A stretch of 64,000 bases of DNA from Bacillus sp. 1NLA3E (GTDB lineage Bacteria > Bacillota > Bacilli > Bacillales > Cytobacillaceae): positions 1,026,001 through 1,090,000 of the forward strand of contig NC_021171.1 of NCBI RefSeq assembly GCF_000242895.2. The letters run 5' to 3'. Made by a program: the position numbers and the translations under genes. Below, piece after piece: positions 15,709 to 24,800 of the stretch; within the stretch, counting starts at the first letter, position 1; each line of letters starts with the position of its first letter. The notes beneath the pieces are model-generated. The model was given only the letters and a program-made list of their open reading frames with translations. It was not told the origin of the DNA and made no database searches.

Positions 15709-16941
15709 ATGCAAATTTTATCTGAAATAGATAAAATCAAAAAAGTTGAAGACGGAAATATTCTTACACCACTTGGATTCAAAACAGCAGCGGTAGCCGC
15801 TGGAATTCGTTATACCAAGTTAGATTTAGGTGTCATCTATAGTGAAAAAATGGCTAGTTGTGCAGCTGTATATACAACCAATCAATTTCAAGCAGCGCCT
15901 ATTAAGGTGACTCAGGAAAGCATCGCAAGCGAAGGGATTCTGCAAGCAGTTGTCGTAAATAGTGGCTGTGCAAATGCTTGTACAGGTAAACAAGGCTATG
16001 CGGATGCCATAAAGATGAGAGCCTTGGCCGCTGAGAAATTAGGGGTAAAAGAACAGCATGTTGCTGTAGCCTCTACTGGTGTCATTGGTGAATATTTAGA
16101 TATGGAGAAAGTAGCAAAAGGGATGGCACTTGTCACGCCTGGAAAAACGATTCAGGATGCTGAGGCTTTTCAAACGGCGATTTTAACAACAGATTTGGTC
16201 ATGAAAACATGCGGTTACGCAGCTGTTATTGATGGAAAGACGGTCCATGTTGGCGGAACTGCAAAGGGATCAGGCATGATTCACCCAAATATGGCAACTA
16301 TGTTAGCATTTGTAACGACAGATGCGGCTATTTCTTCAGAGTATTTATCACTTGCCTTAAAATCAGTAACAGATCAAACCTTTAATCAAATAACTGTTGA
16401 TGGGGATACATCAACCAACGATACAGTTCTTGTCATGGCCAACGGAATGGCAGAAAATTATCCGTTAACTCCTGAACATCCAGAGTGGGGGACATTTGTG
16501 CAGCTGTTAGCAATGGGCTGTGAAAGCTTAGCTAAACAAATCGCTAAGGATGGAGAAGGGGCAACTAAATTGGTTGAAGTTGTCGTGAACGGGGCTATAA
16601 GCAACGATGAAGCACGTTGGGTAGCCAAACAAATAATTGGCTCTAATTTGGTAAAAACAGCTATTTTTGGTGCGGATGCCAATTGGGGAAGAATTATCTG
16701 TGCAATCGGTCAGACTCATGCAAGTCTTAACCCGGACACAGTTGATATAGCACTTGGATCGATTAAAATGTTAGAAAATAGTGAACCTTGTAAATTTTCC
16801 GAGGCAGAGGCTCAGGAATATTTAAGTGGGGATTTTATTCAAATATTTGTTGACCTCCATTATGGAGATGGAAATGGGAAAGCATGGGGTTGTGATTTAT
16901 CCTATGATTACGTCAAAATTAATGCCAGTTATCGATCGTAA
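15709..16941 (+). CDS. argJ: Bifunctional ornithine acetyltransferase / N-acetylglutamate synthase ArgJ
   Basis: A 410-residue self-cleaving enzyme that recycles the acetyl group from N-acetylornithine to glutamate. The cleavage region KGSGMIHPNMATMLAF is present near residue 190, with the nucleophilic Thr in ATML. The substrate loop NSGCANACTG near 83 and DGDTSTND near 227 are also intact. AAGGAGGAG precedes the ATG. Its presence explains the absence of argA or argE from the operon, because acetyl recycling makes them dispensable. Confidence 0.95.
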   Translation: MQILSEIDKIKKVEDGNILTPLGFKTAAVAAGIRYTKLDLGVIYSEKMASCAAVYTTNQFQAAPIKVTQESIASEGILQAVVVNSGCANACTGKQGYADAIKMRALAAEKLGVKEQHVAVASTGVIGEYLDMEKVAKGMALVTPGKTIQDAEAFQTAILTTDLVMKTCGYAAVIDGKTVHVGGTAKGSGMIHPNMATMLAFVTTDAAISSEYLSLALKSVTDQTFNQITVDGDTSTNDTVLVMANGMAENYPLTPEHPEWGTFVQLLAMGCESLAKQIAKDGEGATKLVEVVVNGAISNDEARWVAKQIIGSNLVKTAIFGADANWGRIICAIGQTHASLNPDTVDIALGSIKMLENSEPCKFSEAEAQEYLSGDFIQIFVDLHYGDGNGKAWGCDLSYDYVKINASYRS

Positions 16942-16959
16942 TGCTAGGGAGAGAGTAGA

Positions 16960-17733
16960 ATGAAGATTGTCGTTGTGAAATGCGGTGGAAGTGTATTAGA
17001 TGAATTGTCTGCATCCTTTTTTGAAAGTCTAGCTGAGCTACAAAAACAGGGGTACAAACTTGTTTTTGTTCATGGTGGTGGACCTGATATAAACGACATG
17101 TTGGCCTTATATCACGTTAAACCCGAGTTTTGTAATGGACTGAGGAAAACTGGATTAGATACAATGAGAATTGTTGAAATGACTCTCTCAGGTCAAACAA
17201 ATAGAAAGCTAGTCTCATTGCTGGAGATGAATCAGTTCAACGCGATAGGAATTAATGGAAGTGATGCAAAACTACTTATGGCAACTTTCATTAATCAAGA
17301 AGAACTTGGATTCGTTGGTGAGATTATCAATGTGAATGTTGATCTTTTAAAAATTTTAATAAATGAAGATTTCATCCCTGTGATTACTCCAGTTGGGATA
17401 TCAGCTCAGGGTGAAAAATTAAATATCAATGCTGATTACGCAGCAGCGGCAGTGGCTAAAGCTCTAGATGCTGAGCAATGTCTATTTGTAACGAATGTAG
17501 ATGGAGTATTGATTGAAGGATCGCTCGTTCCGAAACTAACTGAGAATGAAATAAACGCATATATAAAGAGTGAAGAAATTAGCGGTGGAATGATTCCAAA
17601 GGTTCAGTCTGCTCTTGCAGCTGTCGAAAAAGGGGTCGAAAGCGTGATGATTGTATCCGGGAAAAACCAATTTTACTTTAATGGTGAATGGCGTGGTACA
17701 AGTATTTCGAAAAAGGAGCCGATGATAAAATGA
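16960..17733 (+). CDS. argB: Acetylglutamate kinase ArgB
   Basis: A 257-residue amino-acid kinase that phosphorylates N-acetylglutamate. KCGGSVLDE at residues 6-14 and VHGGGPDIND near 39 are the phosphate-binding loops, and INADYAAAAVAKAL near 156 is the conserved acetylglutamate kinase segment. The N-terminus is short and lacks the extra helix linked to arginine-sensitive hexameric forms, so control is probably mainly transcriptional. The stop overlaps the argD start by 4 bases (ATGA). Confidence 0.95.
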   Translation: MKIVVVKCGGSVLDELSASFFESLAELQKQGYKLVFVHGGGPDINDMLALYHVKPEFCNGLRKTGLDTMRIVEMTLSGQTNRKLVSLLEMNQFNAIGINGSDAKLLMATFINQEELGFVGEIINVNVDLLKILINEDFIPVITPVGISAQGEKLNINADYAAAAVAKALDAEQCLFVTNVDGVLIEGSLVPKLTENEINAYIKSEEISGGMIPKVQSALAAVEKGVESVMIVSGKNQFYFNGEWRGTSISKKEPMIK

Positions 17734-18893
17734 GCAATTTATTTCAAACATACGGCCGTTGGGAAATAGAGCCTGCATCTGCTGCAGGTTGCTGGATGAC
17801 CGATATTAATGGCAAGGAATATTTGGATTTTACCTCTGGAATTGGTGTGTGCAATTTAGGGCATAGACCGAAAAATGTTCAAGATGCTGTTTTACAACAA
17901 TTGGACCATTTTTGGCATGTCTCGAATCTCTTTGCAAATTCTAACCAAGAAAAAGCGGCTACTGCTTTAGCACAGGGTGCAGGAATGGATCTCGTTTTCT
18001 TCTCAAACAGTGGGGCGGAAGCAAATGAAGGAGCCATTAAACTTGCAAGAAAAGCAACAGGTAGAACAAAAATCATTACCTTCTTAAATTCTTTCCATGG
18101 GCGCACTTTTGCTACGATGTCAGCAACTGGTCAAGAAAAAATTAAGCATGGTTATGGGCCAATGCTCGAAACATTTGTTTATGTTCCATATAATGATATA
18201 GAAGCTGTAAAAAGCGTTATGGGTGATGATGTCGCAGCAATCATGCTAGAAGTAGTTCAAGGAGAAGGCGGCATACATGTAGGTGATCAACAGTTCTTTA
18301 AGGATGTCGAGAACCTTTGCAAGCAATACGGTGCATTGTTAGTGATTGATGAAATTCAAACTGGACTTGGTCGAACTGGCAAACCGTTTGCTTTTCAACA
18401 TTTTGGACTTCAACCTGATATCGTAACTTCAGCTAAAGGTTTAGGAAGTGGCTTCCCAATTGGCGCTGTAATTGGTAAGAAAGACCTCGGGACACATTTT
18501 GGACCAGGTAGTCATGGTTCTACCTTTGGCGGGAACCCAGTTTCCATTGCCGCTGCAATCGCCACAATGGACACGATTTTTCAAGAGGAATTCTTAATAG
18601 AAGTTAATGAAAAAGGTCAGTACTTACAAAATCAATTAAAAGAGAAGCTTGGTAAATTACCAATCGTAAATGACATTCGCGGACTTGGACTCATAATCGG
18701 GATTGAGTGCAACTTTAGTGTAGCGCCGTTACTCGCAGAACTTCGAAATAACGGACTGATTGTATTACAAGCAGGTGAAAAAGTAATTCGTTTATTACCA
18801 CCATTAACGGCTACAGTAGCTGAAATGGACGAAGCTGTTAAGTGTTTAGCTACTTTTATGAAAAAAGTGGCTGAAAGTACTGTTAAAGCATAA
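17730..18893 (+). CDS. argD: Acetylornithine aminotransferase ArgD
   Basis: A 387-residue PLP-dependent class III aminotransferase making N-acetylornithine. FSNSGAEANEGAIKLAR is the cofactor phosphate site, IDEIQTGLGRTG contains the PLP-contacting Asp, and TSAKGLGSGFPIGA contains the Schiff-base Lys. The ATG at 17730 overlaps the argB stop and has AAAAGGAG upstream; an open frame further upstream lies within argB and is not used. Confidence 0.95.
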   Translation: MSNLFQTYGRWEIEPASAAGCWMTDINGKEYLDFTSGIGVCNLGHRPKNVQDAVLQQLDHFWHVSNLFANSNQEKAATALAQGAGMDLVFFSNSGAEANEGAIKLARKATGRTKIITFLNSFHGRTFATMSATGQEKIKHGYGPMLETFVYVPYNDIEAVKSVMGDDVAAIMLEVVQGEGGIHVGDQQFFKDVENLCKQYGALLVIDEIQTGLGRTGKPFAFQHFGLQPDIVTSAKGLGSGFPIGAVIGKKDLGTHFGPGSHGSTFGGNPVSIAAAIATMDTIFQEEFLIEVNEKGQYLQNQLKEKLGKLPIVNDIRGLGLIIGIECNFSVAPLLAELRNNGLIVLQAGEKVIRLLPPLTATVAEMDEAVKCLATFMKKVAESTVKA

Positions 18894-18988
18894 AATTAGT
18901 AAAATAAAAATTTTTAGTTTATTCACGACTTCGCCCCTGCCATGCCGCTATTTTGGATGGAAGACGGCGAGTTTTCTTTAAAATTTAA

Positions 18989-19023
18989 TGTATAAATATT
19001 AATTTTTATGATATATTTATACA
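18989..19023 (+). promoter_or_regulatory. Inverted repeat upstream of carA, candidate ARG operator
   Basis: TGTATAAATAT (18989-18999) and ATATTTATACA (19013-19023) form a perfect 11-bp inverted repeat 13 bases apart, just ahead of the carA ribosome site. AT-rich arms of this kind suit ArgR/AhrC binding, but the match to the ARG consensus is weak. A GC-richer stretch at 18925-18975 between argD and carA is unexplained. Confidence 0.4.
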
Positions 19024-19044
19024 AAAATCTTCGAGGTGCACAAT

Positions 19045-20124
19045 ATGAGCGGTTTTTTAAAATTAGCAAGCGGGGAAATTTTTGAGGGAAATTGGATTAC
19101 TGATATTTCGTCAAATGAAATTAGTGGTGAAGTTGTTTTTTATACAGGAATGACAGGGTTTCAAGAAGTGTTAACAGACCCTTCATATAAAGATCAAATT
19201 GTTGTCTTTACGTATCCACTTATCGGTAACTACGGTATCAATGAAGCCGATTTTGAAAGTGAAAAACCTCATGTTGCTGGTGTCATCGTATACGAAGCAA
19301 ATGACGATGTATTTCACTATCAAGCAAAGTTTACATTAAAGCAATACTTGGAAAAATGGGATGTTCCATTATTGGATAATATTGACACAAGGGCGCTTGT
19401 GAAAAACATCCGTGACAAAGGATCCATGCCTGCAATCCTCTCTAAACAAAAGGGTATGAAATTAGAGTTGGGATTACCTGCAAAAAACAAGGTTCAGGAA
19501 GTATCAACTAAACAAATCAAAACTTTTGGCCAAGGTCAACATCACATTGTCCTTGTTGATTTTGGATGTAAACAGTCAATTATTAAAGCGCTATTAGCGA
19601 GAAATTGCCAAGTAACCGTTGTCCCGTACAACACAACCTATAACAAAATATTATCACTTAAACCTGATGGGGTTTTATTATCAAATGGGCCTGGTGATCC
19701 AAAGGATTTAATCGATGAACTGGAAAAAATAAAAATACTTGTTTCAGCTTTTCCAACATTAGGAATTTGTTTAGGGCATCAGTTATCGGCATTAGCCTTA
19801 GGTGCAGACACAACCAAGCTTGCTTTCGGTCATCGTGGAGCAAATCACCCAGTTTGTGATCTAAACAAAAATGAAGTGTTCATGTCCTCACAAAACCATA
19901 GTTATGTCGTGGATGAACAAAGTTTATTAGGAACAGGTCTATCAACTCGTTTTTATAATCTGCATGACCGCTCTATCGAAGGAATGGTACACGAAACTCT
20001 ACCACTTCAGACCGTTCAGTTTCACCCTGAGGCTAACCCGGGTCCAAGCGACAGCGAATACATCTTTGATGAATTTATAGAAATTGTGAAAGCAAATAAC
20101 GGGAGAGTTGTGACTTATGCCTAA
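19045..20124 (+). CDS. carA: Carbamoyl-phosphate synthase small subunit, arginine-linked CarA
   Basis: A 359-residue glutaminase subunit that supplies ammonia to CarB. The class I amidotransferase domain has LGICLGHQL with the nucleophilic Cys near residue 237, and QFHPEANPGP with the catalytic His and Glu near the end. ATG 19045 has CGAGGTG six bases upstream; the GTG at 19036 overlaps that site. Its place between argD and argF marks it as the arginine-pathway copy rather than the pyrimidine-pathway pyrAA. It overlaps carB by 8 bases. Confidence 0.93.
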   Translation: MSGFLKLASGEIFEGNWITDISSNEISGEVVFYTGMTGFQEVLTDPSYKDQIVVFTYPLIGNYGINEADFESEKPHVAGVIVYEANDDVFHYQAKFTLKQYLEKWDVPLLDNIDTRALVKNIRDKGSMPAILSKQKGMKLELGLPAKNKVQEVSTKQIKTFGQGQHHIVLVDFGCKQSIIKALLARNCQVTVVPYNTTYNKILSLKPDGVLLSNGPGDPKDLIDELEKIKILVSAFPTLGICLGHQLSALALGADTTKLAFGHRGANHPVCDLNKNEVFMSSQNHSYVVDEQSLLGTGLSTRFYNLHDRSIEGMVHETLPLQTVQFHPEANPGPSDSEYIFDEFIEIVKANNGRVVTYA

Positions 20125-23100
20125 AGATACAAGCATTCAATCAATCCTAGTAATTGGTTCCGGCCCAATTGTTATTGGGCAGGCTGCAGAATTTGACTAT
20201 GCAGGAACCCAAGCATGCATGGCCCTAAAAGAAGAAGGATATCGAGTAATCCTAGTTAATAATAATCCAGCTACCATCATGACTGACGAGTTTTGTGCGG
20301 ACTCCGTATATTTTGAACCGCTCACAGTAGAAAGTTTGGAAAAAATTATTGCCAAGGAACGTCCTGACGGAATGTTGGCGACAATCGGCGGGCAAGTAGG
20401 CTTGAATTTAGCCTTCGCACTTAGTGAAGCGGGGATTATTGAGAAATATGGAGTTAATTTGCTTGGTACTTCAATAGATTCTATAAAAAAAGGTGAAGAC
20501 CGTGAAGCGTTTCGTACGCTCATGAACGAATTAGGGGAGCCTGTTCCAGATAGTACTATCGTTCATAGTCATGAAGAAGCAGTTTCCTTCGCAGAGGAAA
20601 TTGGCTTTCCTATTATCATTCGTCCTGCCTACACACTTGGTGGAACAGGTGGAGGAATTGCAAACAATCACGAAGAACTTATCGGCCTTGTTACGAGTGG
20701 TTTGCAGGAAAGTGCTATACACCAATGTTTAATTGAAAAGAGCATTGCTGGCTATAAAGAGGTAGAATATGAAGTGATGAGAGATTCGATGAATACATGT
20801 ATTACAGTATGTAATATGGAAAACATCGATCCAGTAGGAATTCACACTGGGGATTCGATTGTCGTGGCTCCATCTCAAACGTTGACAGATGATGAGTATC
20901 AAATGCTCCGTTCAGCATCAATAAAAATCATTTCGGCACTAAAAATCGTTGGTGGTTGTAATATCCAATTTGCCTTAGACCCAAATAGCAAACAGTATTA
21001 TTTAATTGAGGTCAATCCTAGGGTAAGTCGTTCCTCAGCACTTGCATCGAAAGCAACTGGATATCCGATTGCCAGAATGGCGGCAAAATTAGCAGTTGGT
21101 TATTCTCTTTCAGAATTAATTAATCCAGTAACAGGAGAAACGTTTGCCAGCTTTGAACCTGCACTTGATTATGTTGTTGTTAAGTTTCCTAAATGGGCCT
21201 TTGATAAATTTCCGCAAGTAGACCGTAAGCTTGGAACACAAATGAAAGCAACCGGAGAAGTGATGGGAATCGATCGAAATTTAGAAAGAGCCTTGTTTAA
21301 AGCGATTCATTCGCTGGAAATAGATAATGATGATTTAGCGCTTCCAATATTAGGCGAAAAATCACTAGAGGAACTAACCCAAATGTTGAAGGAGCAAACA
21401 GATGAAAGATTATTTATCATCTTTGAACTACTACGCCGTGGAGTAGATATTCATGATTTGCATGCTATGACGAAAATCGATTTGTTCTATTTGATTCGCT
21501 TTAAAAAGCTAATAGACCTTGAAAGCGAAATTATCAATACAGACTCCCAGTCGATTACGAAGAAAGCATTGCAACTATATAAGAAAAAGGGCTTCAGTGA
21601 TCACTACTTAGCTAGACAATGGGGAATAACCGAAGCTCAGGTTAGAAAATTAAGAAAAGAGGTGGGAATCCTTCCTGCTTATAAGATGGTGGATACTTGT
21701 GCAGCTGAATTCCACTCTATTTCTAACTATTATTATTCAAGCTACGATGGTGAAAATGAACAAACTCCTTCAAACAAACAAAAGGTTCTTATTATTGGGA
21801 GTGGTCCGATACGAATTGGGCAGGGAATTGAATTTGATTATTGTTCCGTTCATGGAGTGTTAGCATTAAAAGATGAAAATATCGAGACAATCATGATTAA
21901 TAACAATCCAGAAACAGTGAGTACGGATTTTGCGACAGCAGATAAGCTTTATTTTGAACCATTGACGATTGAATCGATCTTAAATGTAGTGGATGCAGAA
22001 GGAATTACCGATGTAATTGTTCAATTAGGTGGCCAAACATCCTTAAATTTAGCAAAGGAACTTGAGGATTTTGGGGTAAATTTACTAGGAACAAGCTCAG
22101 AAATGATTGACTTCTTAGAGGACCGTGAACGGTTCTATAGTCTACTTGATGAATTGGAAATACCACATGTTCGAGGAGACATAGCTAACAACGAAGTTGA
22201 ATTGCTTGAAGCAGTCCAAAATCTTGGCTACCCAATCTTGCTTAGACCTTCTTACGTCATTGGTGGTAAAGGAATGGAAGTCATTAAAAATCAGCAAGAA
22301 TTGGAAAGCACCTTGGCTAGTGGAAGTGTAGTTTATCCGATTCTGGTCGATCAATACATTTACGCTCAGGAAGCGGAACTTGATTTAGCAGCGGATGGAG
22401 TGGATATTTTCGTTCCAACGATTGTCGAACATATTGAAAAAACTGGAGTTCACTCTGGGGATAGTTTGGCAATTCTTCCTGCACAAAGTTTCTCAACAGC
22501 AGTTGAACAGTTGATGATTTCCTACGCAGGAAAAATGGTGAAGAAGCTGCAATACAAAGGATTAATGAATATCCAATTTATCGTTGATGGAGAAAATGTA
22601 TTGGTATTAGAAGTGAATCCACGTGCAAGCAGAACGGTGCCAATTGTTAGTAAAGTGACTGGTCAACCTTTAGTCCAAATTGCAACAAAAATATTGCTTG
22701 GGAAATTATTATTGTCGAATAGTTCTGAACAGTATAAGACGGTTAAGCTGCCTTTCACTTGTATTAAGTACCCAGTGTTTTCAAACTACGCTCTAAGAGG
22801 ATTAGATTCCAAAGTTGGGCCGGAAATGAAATCAACTGGCGAAGGTATTAGTATTGCTGAGAACCTCGAAGAAGGATTAGCTAAATGGCTTCATGTTAAT
22901 GTTGGAAAGAAAATTCAAGGTGGAAAGTTAATATGTAGCAACCTGGATGATATCACTGAATTAAAAGCCCTTGCAGAAAAGGTAAATATTGAGGTGGTCC
23001 AAACCGATATGTTAGAAGAAATGTTGACTGATAAAAATACAGTCGCTTTCTACGATACCCAAAAGCAGGCTATTGATATTTTAGCAAGACAAAAAGCAAC

Positions 23101-23236
23101 AAGAAACAGAATTCCAACCTTCACTGAAAAAGAAACAATGAAAGCTTTTCTTACTGCCGTAGCTGTTGAGGACTGGAATGTTCAACCGATTGGCCATTGG
23201 CATCAAACTATTAATAAGGACGTGACCGTAGGATGA
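20117..23236 (+). CDS. carB: Carbamoyl-phosphate synthase large subunit, arginine-linked CarB
   Basis: A 1039-residue enzyme built of two homologous ATP-grasp halves: [20 protein letters not shown] near residue 13 and [20 protein letters not shown] near 563 begin them. The first makes carboxyphosphate, the second phosphorylates carbamate. The C-terminal allosteric region (from about 930) is present. Length is close to the arginine-specific B. subtilis CarB (about 1030). Its stop overlaps the argF start by 4 bases, so carA-carB-argF are translationally coupled. Confidence 0.95.
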   Translation: MPKDTSIQSILVIGSGPIVIGQAAEFDYAGTQACMALKEEGYRVILVNNNPATIMTDEFCADSVYFEPLTVESLEKIIAKERPDGMLATIGGQVGLNLAFALSEAGIIEKYGVNLLGTSIDSIKKGEDREAFRTLMNELGEPVPDSTIVHSHEEAVSFAEEIGFPIIIRPAYTLGGTGGGIANNHEELIGLVTSGLQESAIHQCLIEKSIAGYKEVEYEVMRDSMNTCITVCNMENIDPVGIHTGDSIVVAPSQTLTDDEYQMLRSASIKIISALKIVGGCNIQFALDPNSKQYYLIEVNPRVSRSSALASKATGYPIARMAAKLAVGYSLSELINPVTGETFASFEPALDYVVVKFPKWAFDKFPQVDRKLGTQMKATGEVMGIDRNLERALFKAIHSLEIDNDDLALPILGEKSLEELTQMLKEQTDERLFIIFELLRRGVDIHDLHAMTKIDLFYLIRFKKLIDLESEIINTDSQSITKKALQLYKKKGFSDHYLARQWGITEAQVRKLRKEVGILPAYKMVDTCAAEFHSISNYYYSSYDGENEQTPSNKQKVLIIGSGPIRIGQGIEFDYCSVHGVLALKDENIETIMINNNPETVSTDFATADKLYFEPLTIESILNVVDAEGITDVIVQLGGQTSLNLAKELEDFGVNLLGTSSEMIDFLEDRERFYSLLDELEIPHVRGDIANNEVELLEAVQNLGYPILLRPSYVIGGKGMEVIKNQQELESTLASGSVVYPILVDQYIYAQEAELDLAADGVDIFVPTIVEHIEKTGVHSGDSLAILPAQSFSTAVEQLMISYAGKMVKKLQYKGLMNIQFIVDGENVLVLEVNPRASRTVPIVSKVTGQPLVQIATKILLGKLLLSNSSEQYKTVKLPFTCIKYPVFSNYALRGLDSKVGPEMKSTGEGISIAENLEEGLAKWLHVNVGKKIQGGKLICSNLDDITELKALAEKVNIEVVQTDMLEEMLTDKNTVAFYDTQKQAIDILARQKATRNRIPTFTEKETMKAFLTAVAVEDWNVQPIGHWHQTINKDVTVG

Positions 23237-24192
23237 TTCAAACGGATGTAATAAATAATAAGCTAAAAGGGAATGATTTTTTAACTTTAATGGATTTCTC
23301 GTCAGAGACCATTAAATTATTATTGGATAAAGCAATTCAGTTAAAAAGCGAAAAGCTTGCTGGGTCTGATCATGGTAAGCCGTTGGCAGGAAAAATTTTG
23401 GGAATGATTTTTGAAAAGTCATCGACAAGAACGAGAGTTTCCTTTGAGGCGGGAATGCTTCAATTAGGCGGTCAAGCAATTGTAATGAATAGTAAGGACT
23501 TGCAGATCGGAAGAGGAGAGCCAATTTCTGATACAGCTAAAGTGTTATCGCACTATTTGGATGCCATAATGATTCGTACTTTTTCCCATTCTATCATTGA
23601 GGAATTAGCTGAACATGCTTCCATTCCGGTAATAAATGGTCTAACTGACCTATATCATCCTTGTCAGGCCTTGGCTGATTTGCAAACAATTTATGAACAA
23701 AAAGGGACGCTTGCAGGACTGAAGTTAGCCTATATCGGCGATGGTAATAATATGGCTCATTCATTAATGATTGCCTGTGCAAAAATGGGAATGGATATTT
23801 CGGTTGCTTCTCCGAAAGGTTACGAACCAAATGCTGAGGTAACTGCAGCGGTAAACCAATTTGCAGCTGAAAGTGGCGCGAAGGTTGTTATTACCACCGA
23901 CCCTGTAGCAGCTATCACTGATGCAGATGTAGTGTATTCCGATGTATGGACTAGCATGGGACAGGAGAAAGAAAATGAAATAAGACTAAAAGCATTTACT
24001 GGCTTCCAAGTAAATGATGCGTTAGTTCAAAATGCAAAATCAGATTATATTTTCTTGCACTGCTTACCGGCTCATAGAGAAGAAGAAGTGACCGCAAGCG
24101 TGATTGACGGACCTAACTCTGTAGTATTTGAGCAAGCAGGCAATAGACTACATGCTCAAAAAGCTTTGTTATTAGAAATCCTAAAAGACTAA
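23233..24192 (+). CDS. argF: Ornithine carbamoyltransferase ArgF
   Basis: A 319-residue transferase making citrulline from ornithine and carbamoyl phosphate. [11 protein letters not shown] near residue 61 is the carbamoyl-phosphate loop, HPCQALAD near 138 and [12 protein letters not shown] near 276 complete the active site. Last gene of the operon; a strong terminator begins 6 bases after its stop. argG and argH are elsewhere. Confidence 0.95.
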   Translation: MIQTDVINNKLKGNDFLTLMDFSSETIKLLLDKAIQLKSEKLAGSDHGKPLAGKILGMIFEKSSTRTRVSFEAGMLQLGGQAIVMNSKDLQIGRGEPISDTAKVLSHYLDAIMIRTFSHSIIEELAEHASIPVINGLTDLYHPCQALADLQTIYEQKGTLAGLKLAYIGDGNNMAHSLMIACAKMGMDISVASPKGYEPNAEVTAAVNQFAAESGAKVVITTDPVAAITDADVVYSDVWTSMGQEKENEIRLKAFTGFQVNDALVQNAKSDYIFLHCLPAHREEEVTASVIDGPNSVVFEQAGNRLHAQKALLLEILKD

Positions 24193-24198
24193 TTAGAT

Positions 24199-24240
24199 AA
24201 AACGAGGCTACCTCCATTGTTGTGGAGGTGGCCTCGTTTT
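24199..24240 (+). terminator. Terminator of the arginine operon
   Basis: AAACGAGGC and ACCTCC pair with GGAGGT and GCCTCGTTT across an 8-base loop, with one mismatch, followed by a T run. Confidence 0.88.
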
Positions 24241-24269
24241 TTATTTTGACGGCAGTTTGGAAATTGAGG

Positions 24270-24395
24270 TTTGGCGGATTGGCAAGCCTTTTTCGCGGAT
24301 TGGAGTCCAAATTTCGCGGATTGGCAAAACTTTTTCGCGGATTAGAGCCCAAATTTCGCGGATAGAAACTCAAATTTGGCGGATAGCTTTTTTTT
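24270..24395. repeat. Tandem repeat, six units of 21 bp
   Basis: Six consecutive 21-base units begin at 24270, 24291, 24312, 24333, 24354 and 24375. Each opens with TTTCGCGGAT or TTTGGCGGAT and ends in AAA, CTT or TTT. The period is exactly two helical turns and seven codons, which gives a repetitive but unsupported minus-strand frame. It lies between the argF terminator and yjzC. Confidence 0.8.
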
Positions 24396-24473
24396 TGGAT
24401 AAAAACAACAAGTAATGTTCAATTTAACTTAGGAGATAATAGTGAGTGAAACATTTTCAAGGAGGTTAGGAAG

Positions 24474-24653
24474 ATGGGGCAAAATAGACAATTTAAGTCG
24501 GGGCAAAAAGCACCGAATAATGGGATTTATATTGAAATTGGTGATTCAGGAAGTACTGTAAACAATCCAAAAAGAGTCAGATTAAAAGCAGGGGATAAGT
24601 TCCCAGAAAACTCGAATGACGATCGCATCTGGTCCTACCAGCGCCGACCATAA
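24474..24653 (+). CDS. yjzC: YjzC-family small protein
   Basis: A 59-residue protein starting MGQNRQFKSGQKAPNNGIYI, with VNNPKRVRLKAGDKFPE in the middle. This matches B. subtilis YjzC and sits at the same position after argF. GGAGG lies at 24461-24465 ahead of the ATG. Function is unknown. Confidence 0.85.
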   Translation: MGQNRQFKSGQKAPNNGIYIEIGDSGSTVNNPKRVRLKAGDKFPENSNDDRIWSYQRRP

Positions 24654-24705
24654 GAAAAGCGCAGGCGCCCTAGCGCTAAACATCTATCTATGTTGAAAAA
24701 ATTTT

Positions 24706-24732
24706 AAGCCATCCGGCAGCGGATGGCTTTTC
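24706..24732 (+). terminator. Terminator after yjzC
   Basis: AAGCCATCCG at 24706-24715 pairs with CGGATGGCTT at 24720-24729, loop GCAG, then TTT. It sits directly upstream of the clpB promoter region. Confidence 0.8.
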
Positions 24733-24750
24733 TTATATGAAAAAAAGGAA

Positions 24751-24782
24751 TATAATAAAGTCAAAGGTCAGGAAAGGTCAAA
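24751..24782 (+). promoter_or_regulatory. clpB promoter with CtsR-like operator
   Basis: A perfect -10, TATAAT, at 24751-24756 is followed by heptads AGTCAAA (24759-24765), GGTCAGG (24766-24772), spacer AAA and GGTCAAA (24776-24782). The last two fit the CtsR operator (A/G)GTCAAA-NAN-(A/G)GTCAAA with two mismatches. The site is just downstream of the -10, so CtsR would block transcription until heat stress. The -35 is unclear. Confidence 0.65.
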
Positions 24783-24800
24783 GTCGAGGAGGAAACTGAT

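Noticed and set aside
24113-24373. Repetitive minus-strand frame (NPRNLDSNPRK-like) at the 21-bp repeat
   Set aside because: The 21-bp period automatically yields a seven-residue repeat. The frame runs into argF antisense and through its terminator, with no start signal.
24270-24395. CRISPR array
   Set aside because: Units are contiguous 21-mers with no unique spacers and no cas genes nearby.
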